Of a stretch of DNA of 64,000 nucleotides, positions 5,345 to 14,132 are shown piece after piece. Within the stretch, counting starts at the first letter, position 1; each line of letters begins with the position of its first letter. The stretch is from positions 189,349-253,348 of the forward strand of contig NZ_JAEMNU010000037.1 of assembly GCF_016461825.1 (NCBI RefSeq). Reading direction: 5' to 3'. A model generated the notes under the pieces. The model had not been told where the DNA came from and made no database searches. It saw nothing but the letters and a program-made list of their open reading frames with translations. This DNA comes from Rugamonas violacea. Lineage in GTDB: Bacteria; Pseudomonadota; Gammaproteobacteria; Burkholderiales; Burkholderiaceae_D. Position numbers and translations under genes: made by a program.

Positions 5345-5542
5345 ATGAAATTGAAGATCAGTTTGTTCCTGTTTGCCCTCGGCTTGGGCGCGTCGAGCGT
5401 CTATGCGGGCACGCAGGAGACCTGCCTGACGCGCTGCGCCCTTGCCTGGCAGGACTGCGTCGGCCGCTTCTCGACGCCGCAGGTGAGCGAGCTCTGCGCC
5501 ATGCAGCGCGCGGACTGCGACTACTACTGCGAGACCCACTAG
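5345..5542 (+). CDS. Secreted six-cysteine peptide 13
   Basis: A 65-residue precursor and the last member of the array. Leader core LFLFALGLGAS, predicted cut after VYA at residue 21, 44 mature residues. Cysteines 27, 31, 38, 51, 58 and 62 give spacings 3-6-12-6-3; Trp 35 replaces Tyr in the aromatic position. ATGGAGA lies about 10 bases upstream. The end (DYYCETH) is aromatic and acidic. An inverted repeat and a convergent broken gene follow. No named family recognised. Confidence 0.87.
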   Translation: MKLKISLFLFALGLGASSVYAGTQETCLTRCALAWQDCVGRFSTPQVSELCAMQRADCDYYCETH

Positions 5543-5559
5543 GCCCGGCCCGTGGGGCT

Positions 5560-5582
5560 GGCCGGCGCGCGGCTGGCCGGCC
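5560..5582. terminator. Inverted repeat between array and convergent broken gene
   Basis: GGCCGGC and GCCGGCC with a nine-base loop lie just after the last peptide gene and touch the stop codon of the minus-strand gene. Its position fits a bidirectional 3' end signal, though there is no T run. Confidence 0.35.
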
Positions 5583-5954
5583 CTATTTGCGCAGCGCCAG
5601 CCCCAGCTTTTTCCGGCAGTCGTTGCGCATGGCCGCCTCCTGCCGGTTCGACTCCTTCAGCTCGGCCGCACTGGCCACCTTGCCTGGATCGTCCTGCTTT
5701 TCCAGCTCCGCCAGCGCGCCCATGGCCCGCTCGGCGAACTTGGCGCCGAAGCAGTGGCAGTACTCGCCCAGCTTGGCATTGCCCTTGAGGTCGCCCTCGC
5801 GTTAGGGGGCCGGCGAGGCCGCCGAATCGACGCACATCTTGGCGTAGTCGTCGACCATCCGGGCCGGCGCGGCGGCCCGTGCCGGGGCCGCGGCCAACAG
5901 CGCGGCGGCGCCCAGCAGGACTAGGCCGGCGCTCATTCTGGTGTGTGTTCGCAT
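5583..5954 (-). pseudogene. Small exported Cys protein interrupted by an in-frame stop
   Basis: Read from 5954 this encodes MRTHTR, a hydrophobic Ala-rich signal peptide ending ARA, then 50 residues in all before a TAA at 5804-5802. The same frame continues open for 72 more codons to a TAG at 5585-5583, with protein-like sequence (YCHCFG, NDCRKK and charged helical stretches), so one substitution has split a protein of about 123 residues. AAGGAAAA precedes the start. The intact protein would be periplasmic with four Cys in its mature part and might relate to the neighbouring peptide system, but I do not recognise the family. A sequencing error at the TAA is the alternative. Confidence 0.7.
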
Positions 5955-5990
5955 GGTTTTCCTTGCTTGTCGGGAAGGCTGCAATGTAGC

Positions 5991-6005
5991 ACAAAATAAT
6001 TATCA
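5991..6005 (-). promoter_or_regulatory. Possible Fur-type operator
   Basis: The minus strand reads TGATAATTATTTTGT upstream of the broken gene: the first half matches the Fur 7-1-7 consensus fully and the second half four of seven positions. It sits in an AT-rich patch about 40-50 bases before the start. Weak evidence; iron control is only suggested. Confidence 0.25.
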
Positions 6006-6093
6006 TCAAGATAACATTTCCACTTCCCGCCCGGCGCGTCGCCGGCGCGTGCCGGCGGCGGCGCGGAAGCGCGACATAACCCGTATTAAGTTG

Positions 6094-6122
6094 TTGCGTC
6101 AAGGCCCTATTCAAGATACACT
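6094..6122 (+). promoter_or_regulatory. Promoter for the rplC operon
   Basis: TTGCGT at 6094-6099, a 17-base spacer and TACACT at 6117-6122 give a good sigma-70 match about 95 bases before rplC. Since rpsJ is not upstream, the operon needs its own promoter here. Confidence 0.5.
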
Positions 6123-6216
6123 AGCCGGCTTCGGTATGGATTCGTCCTTTTTGAGTTCATACGTTACTTTGTAGTTAAACAAGCCCCGCCCAATCGCAGG
6201 TGGGAATGGAGAAAAA

Positions 6217-6873
6217 ATGAGCCTAGGCCTCCTCGGTCGCAAGGTTGGTATGATGCGCATTTTCACGGACGAAGGGGATTCGATTCCTGTCACCGTGTTG
6301 GACGTATCGAACAATCGTGTTGCGCAAATCAAAACTCCTGAAACAGACGGTTACTCCGCTGTTCAGGTCGCATTCGGTCAACGTCGCGCTTCCCGCGTGA
6401 CCAAGGCTGTTGCTGGTCATCACGCCAAAGCTGGTGTTGAAGCCGGTACTCTGTTGAAAGAGTTCCGCGTCGACGCCACCAAGGCAGCAGAACTGAAAGC
6501 CGGCGATGTCGTTGCCGCTTCCCTGTTCGAAGTCGGCCAAAAGGTCGACGTCCAAGGCGTTACGATTGGTAAGGGTTACGCCGGCGTCATCAAGCGTTAC
6601 CACTTCGCTTCCGGCCGCGCTACCCACGGTAACTCGCGTTCGCACAACGTTCCAGGCTCCATCGGTATGGCGCAAGATCCAGGCCGCGTTTTCCCTGGTA
6701 AGCGCATGACCGGTCACCTGGGTGACGTTAACCGTACGATCCAGAACCTCGTCATCGCTCGTATCGACGCCGACCGCCAGCTGCTGCTGGTCAAGGGTGC
6801 GATTCCAGGCGCGAAAAATGGCCAGGTCGTAGTGTCGCCAGCCGTCAAAACCAAAGCCAAGAAGGGAGCTTAA
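6217..6873 (+). CDS. rplC: 50S ribosomal protein L3
   Basis: A 218-residue L3. It binds 23S rRNA near the 3' end and is one of the first proteins to assemble. The bacterial signature around residues 125-150 ([15 protein letters not shown] and [16 protein letters not shown]) is intact, including the Gln in GMAQDPGR that is a known methylation site in E. coli. GGAG lies 7-10 bases upstream. It starts the ribosomal operon here; the usual preceding gene rpsJ is absent, and a promoter candidate lies at 6094. rplD follows after 3 bp. Confidence 0.97.
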   Translation: MSLGLLGRKVGMMRIFTDEGDSIPVTVLDVSNNRVAQIKTPETDGYSAVQVAFGQRRASRVTKAVAGHHAKAGVEAGTLLKEFRVDATKAAELKAGDVVAASLFEVGQKVDVQGVTIGKGYAGVIKRYHFASGRATHGNSRSHNVPGSIGMAQDPGRVFPGKRMTGHLGDVNRTIQNLVIARIDADRQLLLVKGAIPGAKNGQVVVSPAVKTKAKKGA

Positions 6874-6876
6874 ACG

Positions 6877-7497
6877 ATGGAACTCAAGCTCTTGAACGCG
6901 CAAGGTCAAGCCGCCTCGAACGTCGCCGCCGCCGATACCATTTTCGGTCGTGACTACAACGAAGCGCTGATCCACCAAGTCGTCGTCGCCTATCAGGCGA
7001 ACGCGCGCGGCGGTAACCGCAAACAGAAAGACCGTGAAGAAGTTCACCACACGACGAAAAAGCCATGGCGCCAAAAAGGCACCGGCCGCGCTCGTGCTGG
7101 TATGTCGTCGTCGCCACTGTGGCGCGGCGGTGGTCGGATCTTCCCGAACTCGCCTGACGAAAACTTCACCCACAAAGTGAACAAAAAGATGTATCGCGCA
7201 GGTATCTGCTCGATCCTGTCCCAGCTGGCCCGCGAAGACCGTCTGACGATCATCGAAGATCTGACGATCGAAGCGCCGAAGACCAAGCTGCTGTCGCAAA
7301 AGCTGACCGGTATGGGTTTCGACTCCGTGCTGATCATCACCGACACGCTGGACGAGAACCTGCTGCTGGCATCGCGCAACCTGCCGAACGTGCTGGTTGT
7401 TGAACCACGTCACGCAGATCCGATGTCCCTGGTGTTCTACAAGAAGATCCTGGTCACCAAAGCTGCACTGGCTAAGATTGAGGAGATGCTGGCATGA
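6877..7497 (+). CDS. rplD: 50S ribosomal protein L4
   Basis: A 206-residue L4, normal length. The long loop that reaches the peptide exit tunnel is recognisable ([15 protein letters not shown] at about residues 63-77). In E. coli L4 also represses its own operon by binding the S10 leader; no such leader can be judged here because the operon head differs. Its stop overlaps the rplW start by four bases, which implies translational coupling. Confidence 0.97.
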   Translation: MELKLLNAQGQAASNVAAADTIFGRDYNEALIHQVVVAYQANARGGNRKQKDREEVHHTTKKPWRQKGTGRARAGMSSSPLWRGGGRIFPNSPDENFTHKVNKKMYRAGICSILSQLAREDRLTIIEDLTIEAPKTKLLSQKLTGMGFDSVLIITDTLDENLLLASRNLPNVLVVEPRHADPMSLVFYKKILVTKAALAKIEEMLA

Positions 7498-7811
7498 GCG
7501 CGGTATTGAAATTTAGCGAAGAGCGCCTGATGAAGGTGCTGCTGGCTCCGGTCATTTCCGAAAAGGCCACCATGGTCGCGGAAAAGAACGAGCAGATCGT
7601 ATTCCGTGTCACCAAGGATGCGACCAAGCCAGAAATCAAAGCAGCCGTTGAACTCTTGTTCAAGGTTGAGGTTCTGTCGGTTCAGACAGCCAACCGCCAA
7701 GGTAAACAGAAGCGTACTGGCGCCCACACCGGCCGTCGCAACCATACCAAACGCGCTTTCGTGTGCCTGAAGCCTGGCCAGGAAATCAACTTCTCCGAGG
7801 AGGCTAAATAA
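7494..7811 (+). CDS. rplW: 50S ribosomal protein L23
   Basis: A 105-residue L23, which lies at the tunnel exit and docks trigger factor and SRP. The family core begins at [15 protein letters not shown] and continues to the KKRT-type basic region near residue 75. The ATG at 7494 overlaps the rplD stop; an internal ATG at 7530 would give a shorter protein but lacks the coupling. It overlaps rplB by one base. Confidence 0.96.
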   Translation: MSAVLKFSEERLMKVLLAPVISEKATMVAEKNEQIVFRVTKDATKPEIKAAVELLFKVEVLSVQTANRQGKQKRTGAHTGRRNHTKRAFVCLKPGQEINFSEEAK

Positions 7812-8638
7812 TGGCACTCGTTAAGATGAAACCAACCTCACCAGGCCGTCGTGGCATGGTGAAAGTGGTGAACCCGGACCTGTACAAGGGTCGTCCGTTC
7901 GCCGCTCTGGTTGAGAAAAAATCCAAAACTGCCGGTCGTAACAACAACGGCCACATCACCACCCGCCACATCGGCGGTGGTCATAAGCAGCACTATCGCC
8001 TGATCGACTTCAAGCGCCAGAAAGATGGTATTCCAGCGAAAGTGGAACGGATCGAATACGATCCTAACCGCACCGCGAACATCGCTCTGCTGTGCTACGC
8101 CGACGGCGAACGCCAGTACATCATCGCCACCAAGGGCATGGCCGTTGGCGACAGCGTGATGAACGGTTCGGAAGCGCCCATCAAGTCGGGCAACTGCCTG
8201 CCGATCCGCAACATCCCGGTCGGCACCATCATGCACTGCGTCGAAATGCTGCCAGGTAAGGGTGCCCAGATGGCCCGCACCGCCGGCGCCGGCGTCGTCC
8301 TGATGGCGCGCGAAGGTACCTACGCTCAAGTGCGCCTGCGCTCGGGTGAAGTGCGTCGCGTGCACATCGAGTGCCGTGCCACCGTGGGTGAAGTCGGCAA
8401 TGCCGAACACAGCCTGCGTAAAATCGGTAAGGCCGGCGCGATGCGCTGGCGCGGTGTTCGTCCTACCGTCCGCGGTGTGGTCATGAACCCGGTCGATCAC
8501 CCGCACGGTGGTGGTGAAGGTAAAACAGCAGCTGGTCGTCATCCAGTTTCGCCTTGGGGCCAACAGACTAAGGGTAAGAAGACACGCCGTAACAAGCGTA
8601 CTACTTCCATGATCGTCTCGCGCCGCGGCAAGAAATAA
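7811..8638 (+). CDS. rplB: 50S ribosomal protein L2
   Basis: A 275-residue L2, a primary 23S binder needed for subunit association and peptidyl transfer. The conserved C-terminal block [16 protein letters not shown] contains the histidine implicated in peptidyl transferase function. Length and termini are typical. The start overlaps the rplW stop by one base; rpsS follows after 10 bp with its own GGGG-rich ribosome site. Confidence 0.98.
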   Translation: MALVKMKPTSPGRRGMVKVVNPDLYKGRPFAALVEKKSKTAGRNNNGHITTRHIGGGHKQHYRLIDFKRQKDGIPAKVERIEYDPNRTANIALLCYADGERQYIIATKGMAVGDSVMNGSEAPIKSGNCLPIRNIPVGTIMHCVEMLPGKGAQMARTAGAGVVLMAREGTYAQVRLRSGEVRRVHIECRATVGEVGNAEHSLRKIGKAGAMRWRGVRPTVRGVVMNPVDHPHGGGEGKTAAGRHPVSPWGQQTKGKKTRRNKRTTSMIVSRRGKK

Positions 8639-8648
8639 GGGGTAGCAC

Positions 8649-8924
8649 ATGACACGTTCATTGAAAAAAGGGCCGTTCTGTGACGCCCACCTGGTGAAAA
8701 AAGTCGAAGCCGCGCAAGCGATCAAAGACAAAAAGCCAATCAAAACCTGGTCCCGCCGTTCGACCATCATGCCTGACTTCATCGGCCTGACGATCGCCGT
8801 TCACAACGGCAAACTGCACGTTCCCGTGTACGTTTCCGAGAACATGGTTGGTCACAAGCTCGGCGAATTCGCGCTGACCCGCACGTTCAAGGGCCATGCC
8901 GCTGACAAGAAGGCGAAGAAATAA
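8649..8924 (+). CDS. rpsS: 30S ribosomal protein S19
   Basis: A 91-residue S19 of the small-subunit head that pairs with S13 near the A site. The typical start [14 protein letters not shown] and the [13 protein letters not shown] block near residues 69-81 are present, followed by a basic tail. The stop overlaps the rplV ATG by one base. Confidence 0.97.
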   Translation: MTRSLKKGPFCDAHLVKKVEAAQAIKDKKPIKTWSRRSTIMPDFIGLTIAVHNGKLHVPVYVSENMVGHKLGEFALTRTFKGHAADKKAKK

Positions 8925-9253
8925 TGGAAACCAAAGCTATCCTCAAAGGTGTGCGTTTGTCGGATCAAAAGGGTCGCCTCGTCGCTGACCTGATCCGCGG
9001 CAAGAAAGTTGACGCTGCACTCAACATTCTGCAATTCAGCCCAAAAAAGGGCGCGACCATCATCAAGAAGGTTCTGGAGTCGGCTATCGCCAACGCCGAG
9101 CACAATGATGGCGCGGACATCGACGAACTGTTCGTGAAAACGATCTACGTCGAAAAGGGCCCGATCCTGAAGCGCTTCACTGCACGCGCTAAAGGCCGGG
9201 GTGATCGTATCTCGAAACAATCCTGTCACATTTTCGTGACTGTCGGCAACTAA
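8924..9253 (+). CDS. rplV: 50S ribosomal protein L22
   Basis: A 109-residue L22 lining the exit tunnel. The long beta-hairpin region with [19 protein letters not shown] at about residues 79-97 is intact; macrolide resistance changes in other species map to this hairpin and none is evident. Coupled by one base to rpsS; rpsC follows after 9 bp with a GGAG site. Confidence 0.97.
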   Translation: METKAILKGVRLSDQKGRLVADLIRGKKVDAALNILQFSPKKGATIIKKVLESAIANAEHNDGADIDELFVKTIYVEKGPILKRFTARAKGRGDRISKQSCHIFVTVGN

Positions 9254-9262
9254 GGAGTCACG

Positions 9263-10087
9263 ATGGGACAGAAGATACATCCAACAGGCTTCCGCCTTTC
9301 GGTTACCCGTAACTGGGCATCGCGTTGGTATGCAGGCAACGGCAATTTCGCTGCCATGCTCAACGAAGATCTGAAAGCACGCGCCTACCTGAAAACCAAA
9401 CTGAAGAACGCTTCGGTTGGCCGCATCGTCATCGAGCGTCCTGCCAAGAACGCGCGCTTCACGATCTACAGCTCGCGTCCGGGCGTGGTCATCGGTAAAA
9501 AAGGCGAAGATATCGAAGTGCTGAAAGCGGCCCTGACCAAAATCATGGGTGTGCCGGTACACGTCAATATCGAAGAAATCCGCAAGCCGGAAATCGACTC
9601 GCAGCTGATCGCCGATTCGATCGCCCAACAGCTGGAAAAGCGCATCATGTTCCGCCGCGCCATGAAACGCGCGATGCAGAACGCCATGCGTCTGGGTGCC
9701 CTGGGCATCAAGATCATGTCGTCGGGCCGTCTGAACGGTATCGAAATCGCTCGTAAAGAGTGGTATCGCGAAGGTCGCGTGCCTCTGCACACCCTGCGCG
9801 CCGATATCGACTACGGTACCAGCGAAGCGTCGACCACCTACGGCATCATCGGTGTCAAAGTGTGGGTGTACAAGGGTGACCGCGCGCCGAACGGCGACGC
9901 ACCAGTCATCGACACCCCGCCGGACGAGAAGAAAAGCCGCGGTCCACGTCGTGACGACGGCAAACCAGCTGGCCGTCCGCGTCCAGCCGGCGCCGGTGCG
10001 AAACCATCCACAGCACCAGGTGCACGTGTGCGTACCGCCGCTAAACCGGCCGTCGTTGCTGCGCCAGCTGAGAAAGCAGGAGAATAA
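9263..10087 (+). CDS. rpsC: 30S ribosomal protein S3 with extended tail
   Basis: A 274-residue S3 at the mRNA entry channel. The KH domain with [11 protein letters not shown] (about residues 74-84) and the C-terminal domain with [16 protein letters not shown] are complete. It is about 40 residues longer than the E. coli protein: after DYGTSEA and a short strand the chain continues as a Pro/Ala/Arg-rich, probably disordered tail (residues 215-274). Such tails occur in betaproteobacteria. rplP follows 2 bp after the stop. Confidence 0.97.
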   Translation: MGQKIHPTGFRLSVTRNWASRWYAGNGNFAAMLNEDLKARAYLKTKLKNASVGRIVIERPAKNARFTIYSSRPGVVIGKKGEDIEVLKAALTKIMGVPVHVNIEEIRKPEIDSQLIADSIAQQLEKRIMFRRAMKRAMQNAMRLGALGIKIMSSGRLNGIEIARKEWYREGRVPLHTLRADIDYGTSEASTTYGIIGVKVWVYKGDRAPNGDAPVIDTPPDEKKSRGPRRDDGKPAGRPRPAGAGAKPSTAPGARVRTAAKPAVVAAPAEKAGE

Positions 10088-10089
10088 TC

Positions 10090-10509
10090 ATGCTGCAACC
10101 AGCACGCAGAAAGTATCGTAAAGAGCAGAAAGGCCGTAACACCGGCATTTCGCACAGCCGCGGCACCGCCGTGTCGTTCGGCGAATTCGGTCTGAAAGCG
10201 GTTGCCCGTGGTCGTATCACGGCACGCCAAATCGAGGCAGCACGTCGCGCCATGACCCGTCACATCAAACGTGGCGGTCGTATCTGGATCCGCGTGTTCC
10301 CCGACAAGCCAATCTCGAACAAGCCCGCCGAAGTCCGTATGGGTAACGGTAAGGGTAATCCAGAGTACTACGTCGCCGAAATCCAGCCAGGCAAAGTCCT
10401 GTACGAGATGGACGGCGTGGACGAAGCGCTGGCACGGGAAGCTTTCCGTCTTGCCGCCGCTAAACTGCCACTGGCCACGACTTTCGTCGTGCGCCAAGTT
10501 GGCCAATAA
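10090..10509 (+). CDS. rplP: 50S ribosomal protein L16
   Basis: A 139-residue L16 that contacts the A- and P-site tRNAs. The start [17 protein letters not shown] and the [18 protein letters not shown] block are typical; the Arg in that region is a hydroxylation site in some bacteria. The preceding AGGAG overlaps the end of rpsC. rpmC follows after 13 bp. Confidence 0.97.
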   Translation: MLQPARRKYRKEQKGRNTGISHSRGTAVSFGEFGLKAVARGRITARQIEAARRAMTRHIKRGGRIWIRVFPDKPISNKPAEVRMGNGKGNPEYYVAEIQPGKVLYEMDGVDEALAREAFRLAAAKLPLATTFVVRQVGQ

Positions 10510-10522
10510 TTGGAGTTGAATT

Positions 10523-10714
10523 ATGAAAGCAACTGAACTCCGCGGCAAAGACCAGGCAGCTCTGCAACAAGAGTTGAATGAGCTGTTGAAGGCCCAGTTC
10601 GGCATGCGTATGCAAATCGCTACGCAGCAGCTGAGCAACACTTCGCAGCTCAAGAAGGTACGCCGCGACATCGCGCGTGTAAAGACGGTAATGAACATCA
10701 AGGAAGCCAAATGA
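10523..10714 (+). CDS. rpmC: 50S ribosomal protein L29
   Basis: A 63-residue, mostly helical protein near the tunnel exit. It starts [10 protein letters not shown] and contains the KxQFGMRMQ and [16 protein letters not shown] motifs typical of L29. TTGGAG precedes the start. Its TGA overlaps the rpsQ ATG by four bases. Confidence 0.96.
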   Translation: MKATELRGKDQAALQQELNELLKAQFGMRMQIATQQLSNTSQLKKVRRDIARVKTVMNIKEAK

Positions 10715-10983
10715 CCGAACCAGTGAAAAAGCCGCTCAAGCGCACGCTGATCGGTAAAGTGGTGTCCGACAAGATGGACAAGACCGTTACCGTTCTGATC
10801 GAACGTCACGTCAAGCATCCTTTGTACGGCAAGATCATCATGCGCTCGAACAAGTATCACGCGCATGACGAAACCAACCAGGTCAAAGCCGGTGACACGG
10901 TCGAGATCCAGGAAGGTCGTCCGATCTCCAAAACGAAGGCATGGACCGTGACTCGTGTGGTGCAAGCCGCACAAATCGTTTAA
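10711..10983 (+). CDS. rpsQ: 30S ribosomal protein S17
   Basis: A 90-residue S17, a primary 16S binder with an OB fold. The signature [27 protein letters not shown] is recognisable in parts from residue 14 on. It is the last gene before a strong hairpin terminator at 10993, so it closes the S10-type operon. Confidence 0.96.
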   Translation: MTEPVKKPLKRTLIGKVVSDKMDKTVTVLIERHVKHPLYGKIIMRSNKYHAHDETNQVKAGDTVEIQEGRPISKTKAWTVTRVVQAAQIV

Positions 10984-10992
10984 TTGGTCAGA

Positions 10993-11023
10993 CCCCCCGC
11001 CGGCGACGGCGGGGGGTGTTTTC
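10993..11023 (+). terminator. Rho-independent terminator after rpsQ
   Basis: Ten-bp perfect GC stem (10993-11002 with 11007-11016), tetraloop GCGA, then TGTTTTC. It separates the S10-type and spc-type gene blocks, which are contiguous in many relatives. Confidence 0.8.
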
Positions 11024-11036
11024 AATTAGTTCTTGC

Positions 11037-11070
11037 AAGCCCGCAAATTGTATGTGATACTTGCGGGCTT
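11037..11070 (+). promoter_or_regulatory. Long-loop inverted repeat upstream of rplN
   Basis: AAGCCCGCAA and TTGCGGGCTT, perfect over 10 bp, enclose 14 bases. It lies in the 261-bp gap between rpsQ and rplN, downstream of the terminator, and could be an operator or a leader hairpin. The rest of the gap shows no gene and no clear promoter. Confidence 0.4.
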
Positions 11071-11244
11071 CGTTCATGTAACGCCGCAAAGTGTCTGGTC
11101 ACAGACAGTAGCATTCGCGGTCAGTGCAGTACGAAGGTCAAGCACCCAAACAGCGGGGCCCCACGGGCGCCACTGGCGGGACCAAGACTGACCGCGGGTC
11201 TACATTGTGTGGATTCTTCGGCTTAAGTTGGGAAAGAGAATACT

Positions 11245-11613
11245 ATGATTCAAACTGAAAGCCGGCTCGAAGTGGCTGACAATACCGGTGCCAAAGAAGT
11301 CATGTGCATCAAGGTATTGGGCGGCTCCAAGCGCCGTTATGCTGGCATCGGCGACGTGATCAAGGTGACCATCAAGGTTGCCGCGCCACGTGGCCGTGTC
11401 AAAAAAGGTGAAATTTATAACGCCGTGGTTGTGCGCACCGCTAAAGGTGTGCGCCGCCAAGACGGTTCCCTGGTGAAGTTCGACAGCAACGCTGCTGTCC
11501 TGCTGAACGCCAAGCTGGAACCGATCGGTACCCGTATTTTTGGACCAGTCACGCGCGAACTGCGCACTGAAAAGTTCATGAAGATCGTGTCCCTGGCACC
11601 GGAAGTCCTGTAA
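11245..11613 (+). CDS. rplN: 50S ribosomal protein L14
   Basis: A 122-residue L14 of the intersubunit face, normal length. It begins [16 protein letters not shown] and contains the [15 protein letters not shown] segment; both are family hallmarks. It heads the spc-type block after a 261-bp gap with a terminator and a hairpin, so it is probably transcribed from its own promoter. rplX follows after 9 bp. Confidence 0.97.
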   Translation: MIQTESRLEVADNTGAKEVMCIKVLGGSKRRYAGIGDVIKVTIKVAAPRGRVKKGEIYNAVVVRTAKGVRRQDGSLVKFDSNAAVLLNAKLEPIGTRIFGPVTRELRTEKFMKIVSLAPEVL

Positions 11614-11622
11614 GGAGTCGTA

Positions 11623-11937
11623 ATGGATAAGATTCGTAAAAACGACGAAGTCATCGTTCTGACCGGGAAAGATAAGGGCAAACGTGGCGTGGTTCAGCAG
11701 CGCATCGACGCTGAGCACGTCGTGGTTGAAGGCATCAACGTCGCCAAAAAAGCGACCAAGCCTAACCCAATGACTGGCGTTCAAGGTGGTATCGTCGACA
11801 AGACAATGCCGATTCACGTGTCCAACGTTGCATTGTTCAATGCAGCGTCTGGCAAGGCAGACCGTGTTGGTTTCAAAGAAGTGGACGGCAAAAAAGTCCG
11901 CGTCTTTAAATCGTCCGGCGAAGTAGTGAAGGCTTAA
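11623..11937 (+). CDS. rplX: 50S ribosomal protein L24
   Basis: A 104-residue L24, an assembly initiator protein. The KOW motif ([15 protein letters not shown]) spans about residues 10-24. AAGGAG precedes the start. rplE follows after 6 bp. Confidence 0.96.
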   Translation: MDKIRKNDEVIVLTGKDKGKRGVVQQRIDAEHVVVEGINVAKKATKPNPMTGVQGGIVDKTMPIHVSNVALFNAASGKADRVGFKEVDGKKVRVFKSSGEVVKA

Positions 11938-11943
11938 GAAATC

Positions 11944-12483
11944 ATGGCACGTCTCCAAGAGTTCTATAAAGATAAAGTCGTTACCGACCTGACCACGAAA
12001 TTTGGTTACAAGTCGGTAATGGAAGTTCCACGTCTGACCAAGATCACCCTGAACATGGGTGTTGGTGAGGCTATCGCTGACAAGAAGGTCCTTGAGCACG
12101 CTGTTGGCGATCTGACCAAGATCGCCGGCCAGAAGCCAGTGACCACCAAGTCGCGTAAAGCAATCGCGGGTTTCAAAATCCGTGAAGGCTATCCGATCGG
12201 CACCATGGTCACCCTGCGCGGCGCTCGCATGTACGAGTTCCTGGATCGCTTCATTACCGTGGCCCTGCCGCGCGTGCGCGATTTCCGTGGTGTGTCCGGT
12301 CGTTCGTTCGACGGTCGTGGCAACTACAACATCGGTGTCAAGGAACAGATCATCTTCCCTGAGATCGAGTACGACAAGATTGATGCGCTGCGTGGTATGA
12401 ACATTTCGATCACCACCACCGCCAAGACCGACGACGAAGCGAAAGCACTCCTCGCCGCCTTTAAATTCCCGTTCAGAAACTGA
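11944..12483 (+). CDS. rplE: 50S ribosomal protein L5
   Basis: A 179-residue L5, the 5S rRNA binder of the central protuberance. Standard motifs include [14 protein letters not shown] near residue 32 and the [17 protein letters not shown] loop that reaches the P-site tRNA. rpsN follows after 4 bp. Confidence 0.97.
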   Translation: MARLQEFYKDKVVTDLTTKFGYKSVMEVPRLTKITLNMGVGEAIADKKVLEHAVGDLTKIAGQKPVTTKSRKAIAGFKIREGYPIGTMVTLRGARMYEFLDRFITVALPRVRDFRGVSGRSFDGRGNYNIGVKEQIIFPEIEYDKIDALRGMNISITTTAKTDDEAKALLAAFKFPFRN

Positions 12484-12487
12484 GATC

Positions 12488-12793
12488 ATGGCAAAACTCG
12501 CACTGATTAATCGTGAGCAGAAACGTGTCGACCTGGCAAACAAGTTTGCCGGCAAGCGCGCTTCGCTGAAGGCCATCATTGATGACCAGTCGAAGTCGGA
12601 AGAAGAGCGTTACGAAGCTCGCCTGAAACTGCAGGCGCTGCCACGTAACTCCGCTCCGACTCGCCAGCGTAACCGCTGCGCCATCACCGGTCGTCCTCGC
12701 GGCACATTCCGTAAATTCGGTCTGGGTCGTATCAAGCTCCGTGAATTCGCCATGCGTGGTGAGATCCCGGGTATGACTAAAGCAAGCTGGTAA
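12488..12793 (+). CDS. rpsN: 30S ribosomal protein S14, zinc-free type
   Basis: A 101-residue S14 of the long form. The CxxC zinc pairs of the short form are missing; only one Cys remains in [12 protein letters not shown]. The conserved end [20 protein letters not shown] is complete. This is the usual form in proteobacteria. rpsH follows after 14 bp with an AGGAG site. Confidence 0.97.
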   Translation: MAKLALINREQKRVDLANKFAGKRASLKAIIDDQSKSEEERYEARLKLQALPRNSAPTRQRNRCAITGRPRGTFRKFGLGRIKLREFAMRGEIPGMTKASW

Positions 12794-12807
12794 TAGGAGA
12801 ATATGCA

Positions 12808-13203
12808 ATGAGTATGAGCGATCCTATCGCCGATATGCTGACCCGCATTCGTAACGCCCAGGGCGTGCAAAAAACGACCGTGGCCATGCCATCGTCGAAA
12901 GTCAAAATTGCGATTGCCAACGTCCTGAAGGACGAGGGTTACATTGAAGATTTCGCCGTCGCCGAAACTGGTGGCAAGGCGGAACTGAAGATCGGTTTGA
13001 AGTATTATGTTGGCCGTCCCGTCATCGAGCGCCTTGAGCGCGTGTCCCGTCCGGGCCTGCGCGTCTACAAGGGCAAAGACGAGATCCCTACTGTGATGAA
13101 TGGCTTGGGTGTGGCGATCGTGTCGACTCCGCAAGGCGTCATGACTGACCGCAAAGCACGCGCTACCGGTGTCGGCGGCGAAGTTATTTGCTACGTCGCA
13201 TAA
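12808..13203 (+). CDS. rpsH: 30S ribosomal protein S8
   Basis: A 131-residue S8, a central-domain 16S binder that represses the spc operon translationally in E. coli. It starts [23 protein letters not shown] eight bases upstream selects the first of two ATGs. The C-terminal [13 protein letters not shown] block is typical. rplF follows after 10 bp. Confidence 0.97.
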   Translation: MSMSDPIADMLTRIRNAQGVQKTTVAMPSSKVKIAIANVLKDEGYIEDFAVAETGGKAELKIGLKYYVGRPVIERLERVSRPGLRVYKGKDEIPTVMNGLGVAIVSTPQGVMTDRKARATGVGGEVICYVA

Positions 13204-13213
13204 GGAGTTTGAC

Positions 13214-13747
13214 ATGTCTCGAGTAGCTAAAATGCCAATCGCTGTGCCGGCCGGCGCCGAAGTCGCCATCTCCGCACAAGCGATCACCGTCAAGGGCCCC
13301 CTGGGCGTCCTGACCCAGAGCCTGAACGGCCTGGTGACGGTGGAAAACAACGCAGGAACCCTCAATTTCGCCCCGGCCAACGACAGCCGCGAAGCCAATG
13401 CCATGTCCGGCACGCTGCGCGCCCTGGTCAACAACATGGTCACCGGCGTCACCAAGGGTTTCGAGAAAAAGCTGAACCTGGTTGGTGTGGGTTACAAGGC
13501 GCAAGCACAAGGTGACAAGCTGAATCTGTCCCTGGGCTTCTCGCACCCTGTGGTCCATGCGATGCCAGCCGGCGTGACCTGCGCCACCGCGACGCCGACC
13601 GAAATCCTGATCAAGGGTATCGATCGCCAGCAGGTGGGCCAAGTCGCCGCCGAAGTTCGTGCTTACCGCGCTCCTGAGCCTTACAAGGGCAAGGGCGTTC
13701 GCTATGCGGACGAAGTGGTTAAGATCAAAGAAACCAAGAAGAAGTAA
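13214..13747 (+). CDS. rplF: 50S ribosomal protein L6
   Basis: A 177-residue L6 with two related beta domains, near the sarcin-ricin loop. The end [20 protein letters not shown] is diagnostic. An in-frame start at 13169 inside rpsH was rejected in favour of ATG 13214, which has AAGGAG upstream and aligns with the family start MSRVAKMPI. Confidence 0.97.
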   Translation: MSRVAKMPIAVPAGAEVAISAQAITVKGPLGVLTQSLNGLVTVENNAGTLNFAPANDSREANAMSGTLRALVNNMVTGVTKGFEKKLNLVGVGYKAQAQGDKLNLSLGFSHPVVHAMPAGVTCATATPTEILIKGIDRQQVGQVAAEVRAYRAPEPYKGKGVRYADEVVKIKETKKK

Positions 13748-13760
13748 TTAGGGGCTGACG

Positions 13761-14123
13761 ATGGATAAGAAAGAATCACGGCTTCGCCGCGGACGCCAAA
13801 CCCGCATCAAGATCGCGGAACTGAAAGTAAATCGCCTGTCGGTGCACCGCACCAACCTGCACATTTACGCGAACCTGATCAGCCCGGACGCTAAAGTTCT
13901 GGTGTCGGCGTCGACGGCTGAAGTCGAAGTGCGCACCGAACTGGCAGGCAAGTCCGGCAAGGGTGGCAACGCCGCCGCCGCCGCACTGGTCGGCAAGCGC
14001 GTCGCTGAGAAAGCTTTGAAAGCTGGAATCACCGAAGTCGCGTTTGACCGCTCCGGTTTCCGTTACCACGGCCGTGTGAAGGCGCTGGCAGAAGCCGCGC
14101 GTGAAGCCGGTCTGAAGTTCTAA
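13761..14123 (+). CDS. rplR: 50S ribosomal protein L18
   Basis: A 120-residue L18 that binds 5S rRNA with L5. The basic N-terminus ([17 protein letters not shown]) and the end [21 protein letters not shown] are typical. A Gly/Ala-rich loop ([13 protein letters not shown]) is slightly unusual but within family range. rpsE follows after 9 bp. Confidence 0.97.
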   Translation: MDKKESRLRRGRQTRIKIAELKVNRLSVHRTNLHIYANLISPDAKVLVSASTAEVEVRTELAGKSGKGGNAAAAALVGKRVAEKALKAGITEVAFDRSGFRYHGRVKALAEAAREAGLKF

Positions 14124-14132
14124 GGAACGATC

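Noticed and set aside
558..5542. Metallothionein or bufferin (MNIO-modified peptide) identity for the array
   Set aside because: Metallothioneins use CxC-type clusters, and bufferin loci carry a DUF692-type modification enzyme; neither is present. Metal binding remains possible but has no direct support.
558..5542. CRISPR-like regularity in the array
   Set aside because: The repeated sequence is coding leader plus Shine-Dalgarno boxes at irregular spacing, with no short direct repeats and unique spacers, and no cas genes.
5802..5984. A separate 60-residue secreted protein ending at 5802
   Set aside because: The same frame continues as credible protein sequence after the stop, so a disrupted longer gene is the better reading.
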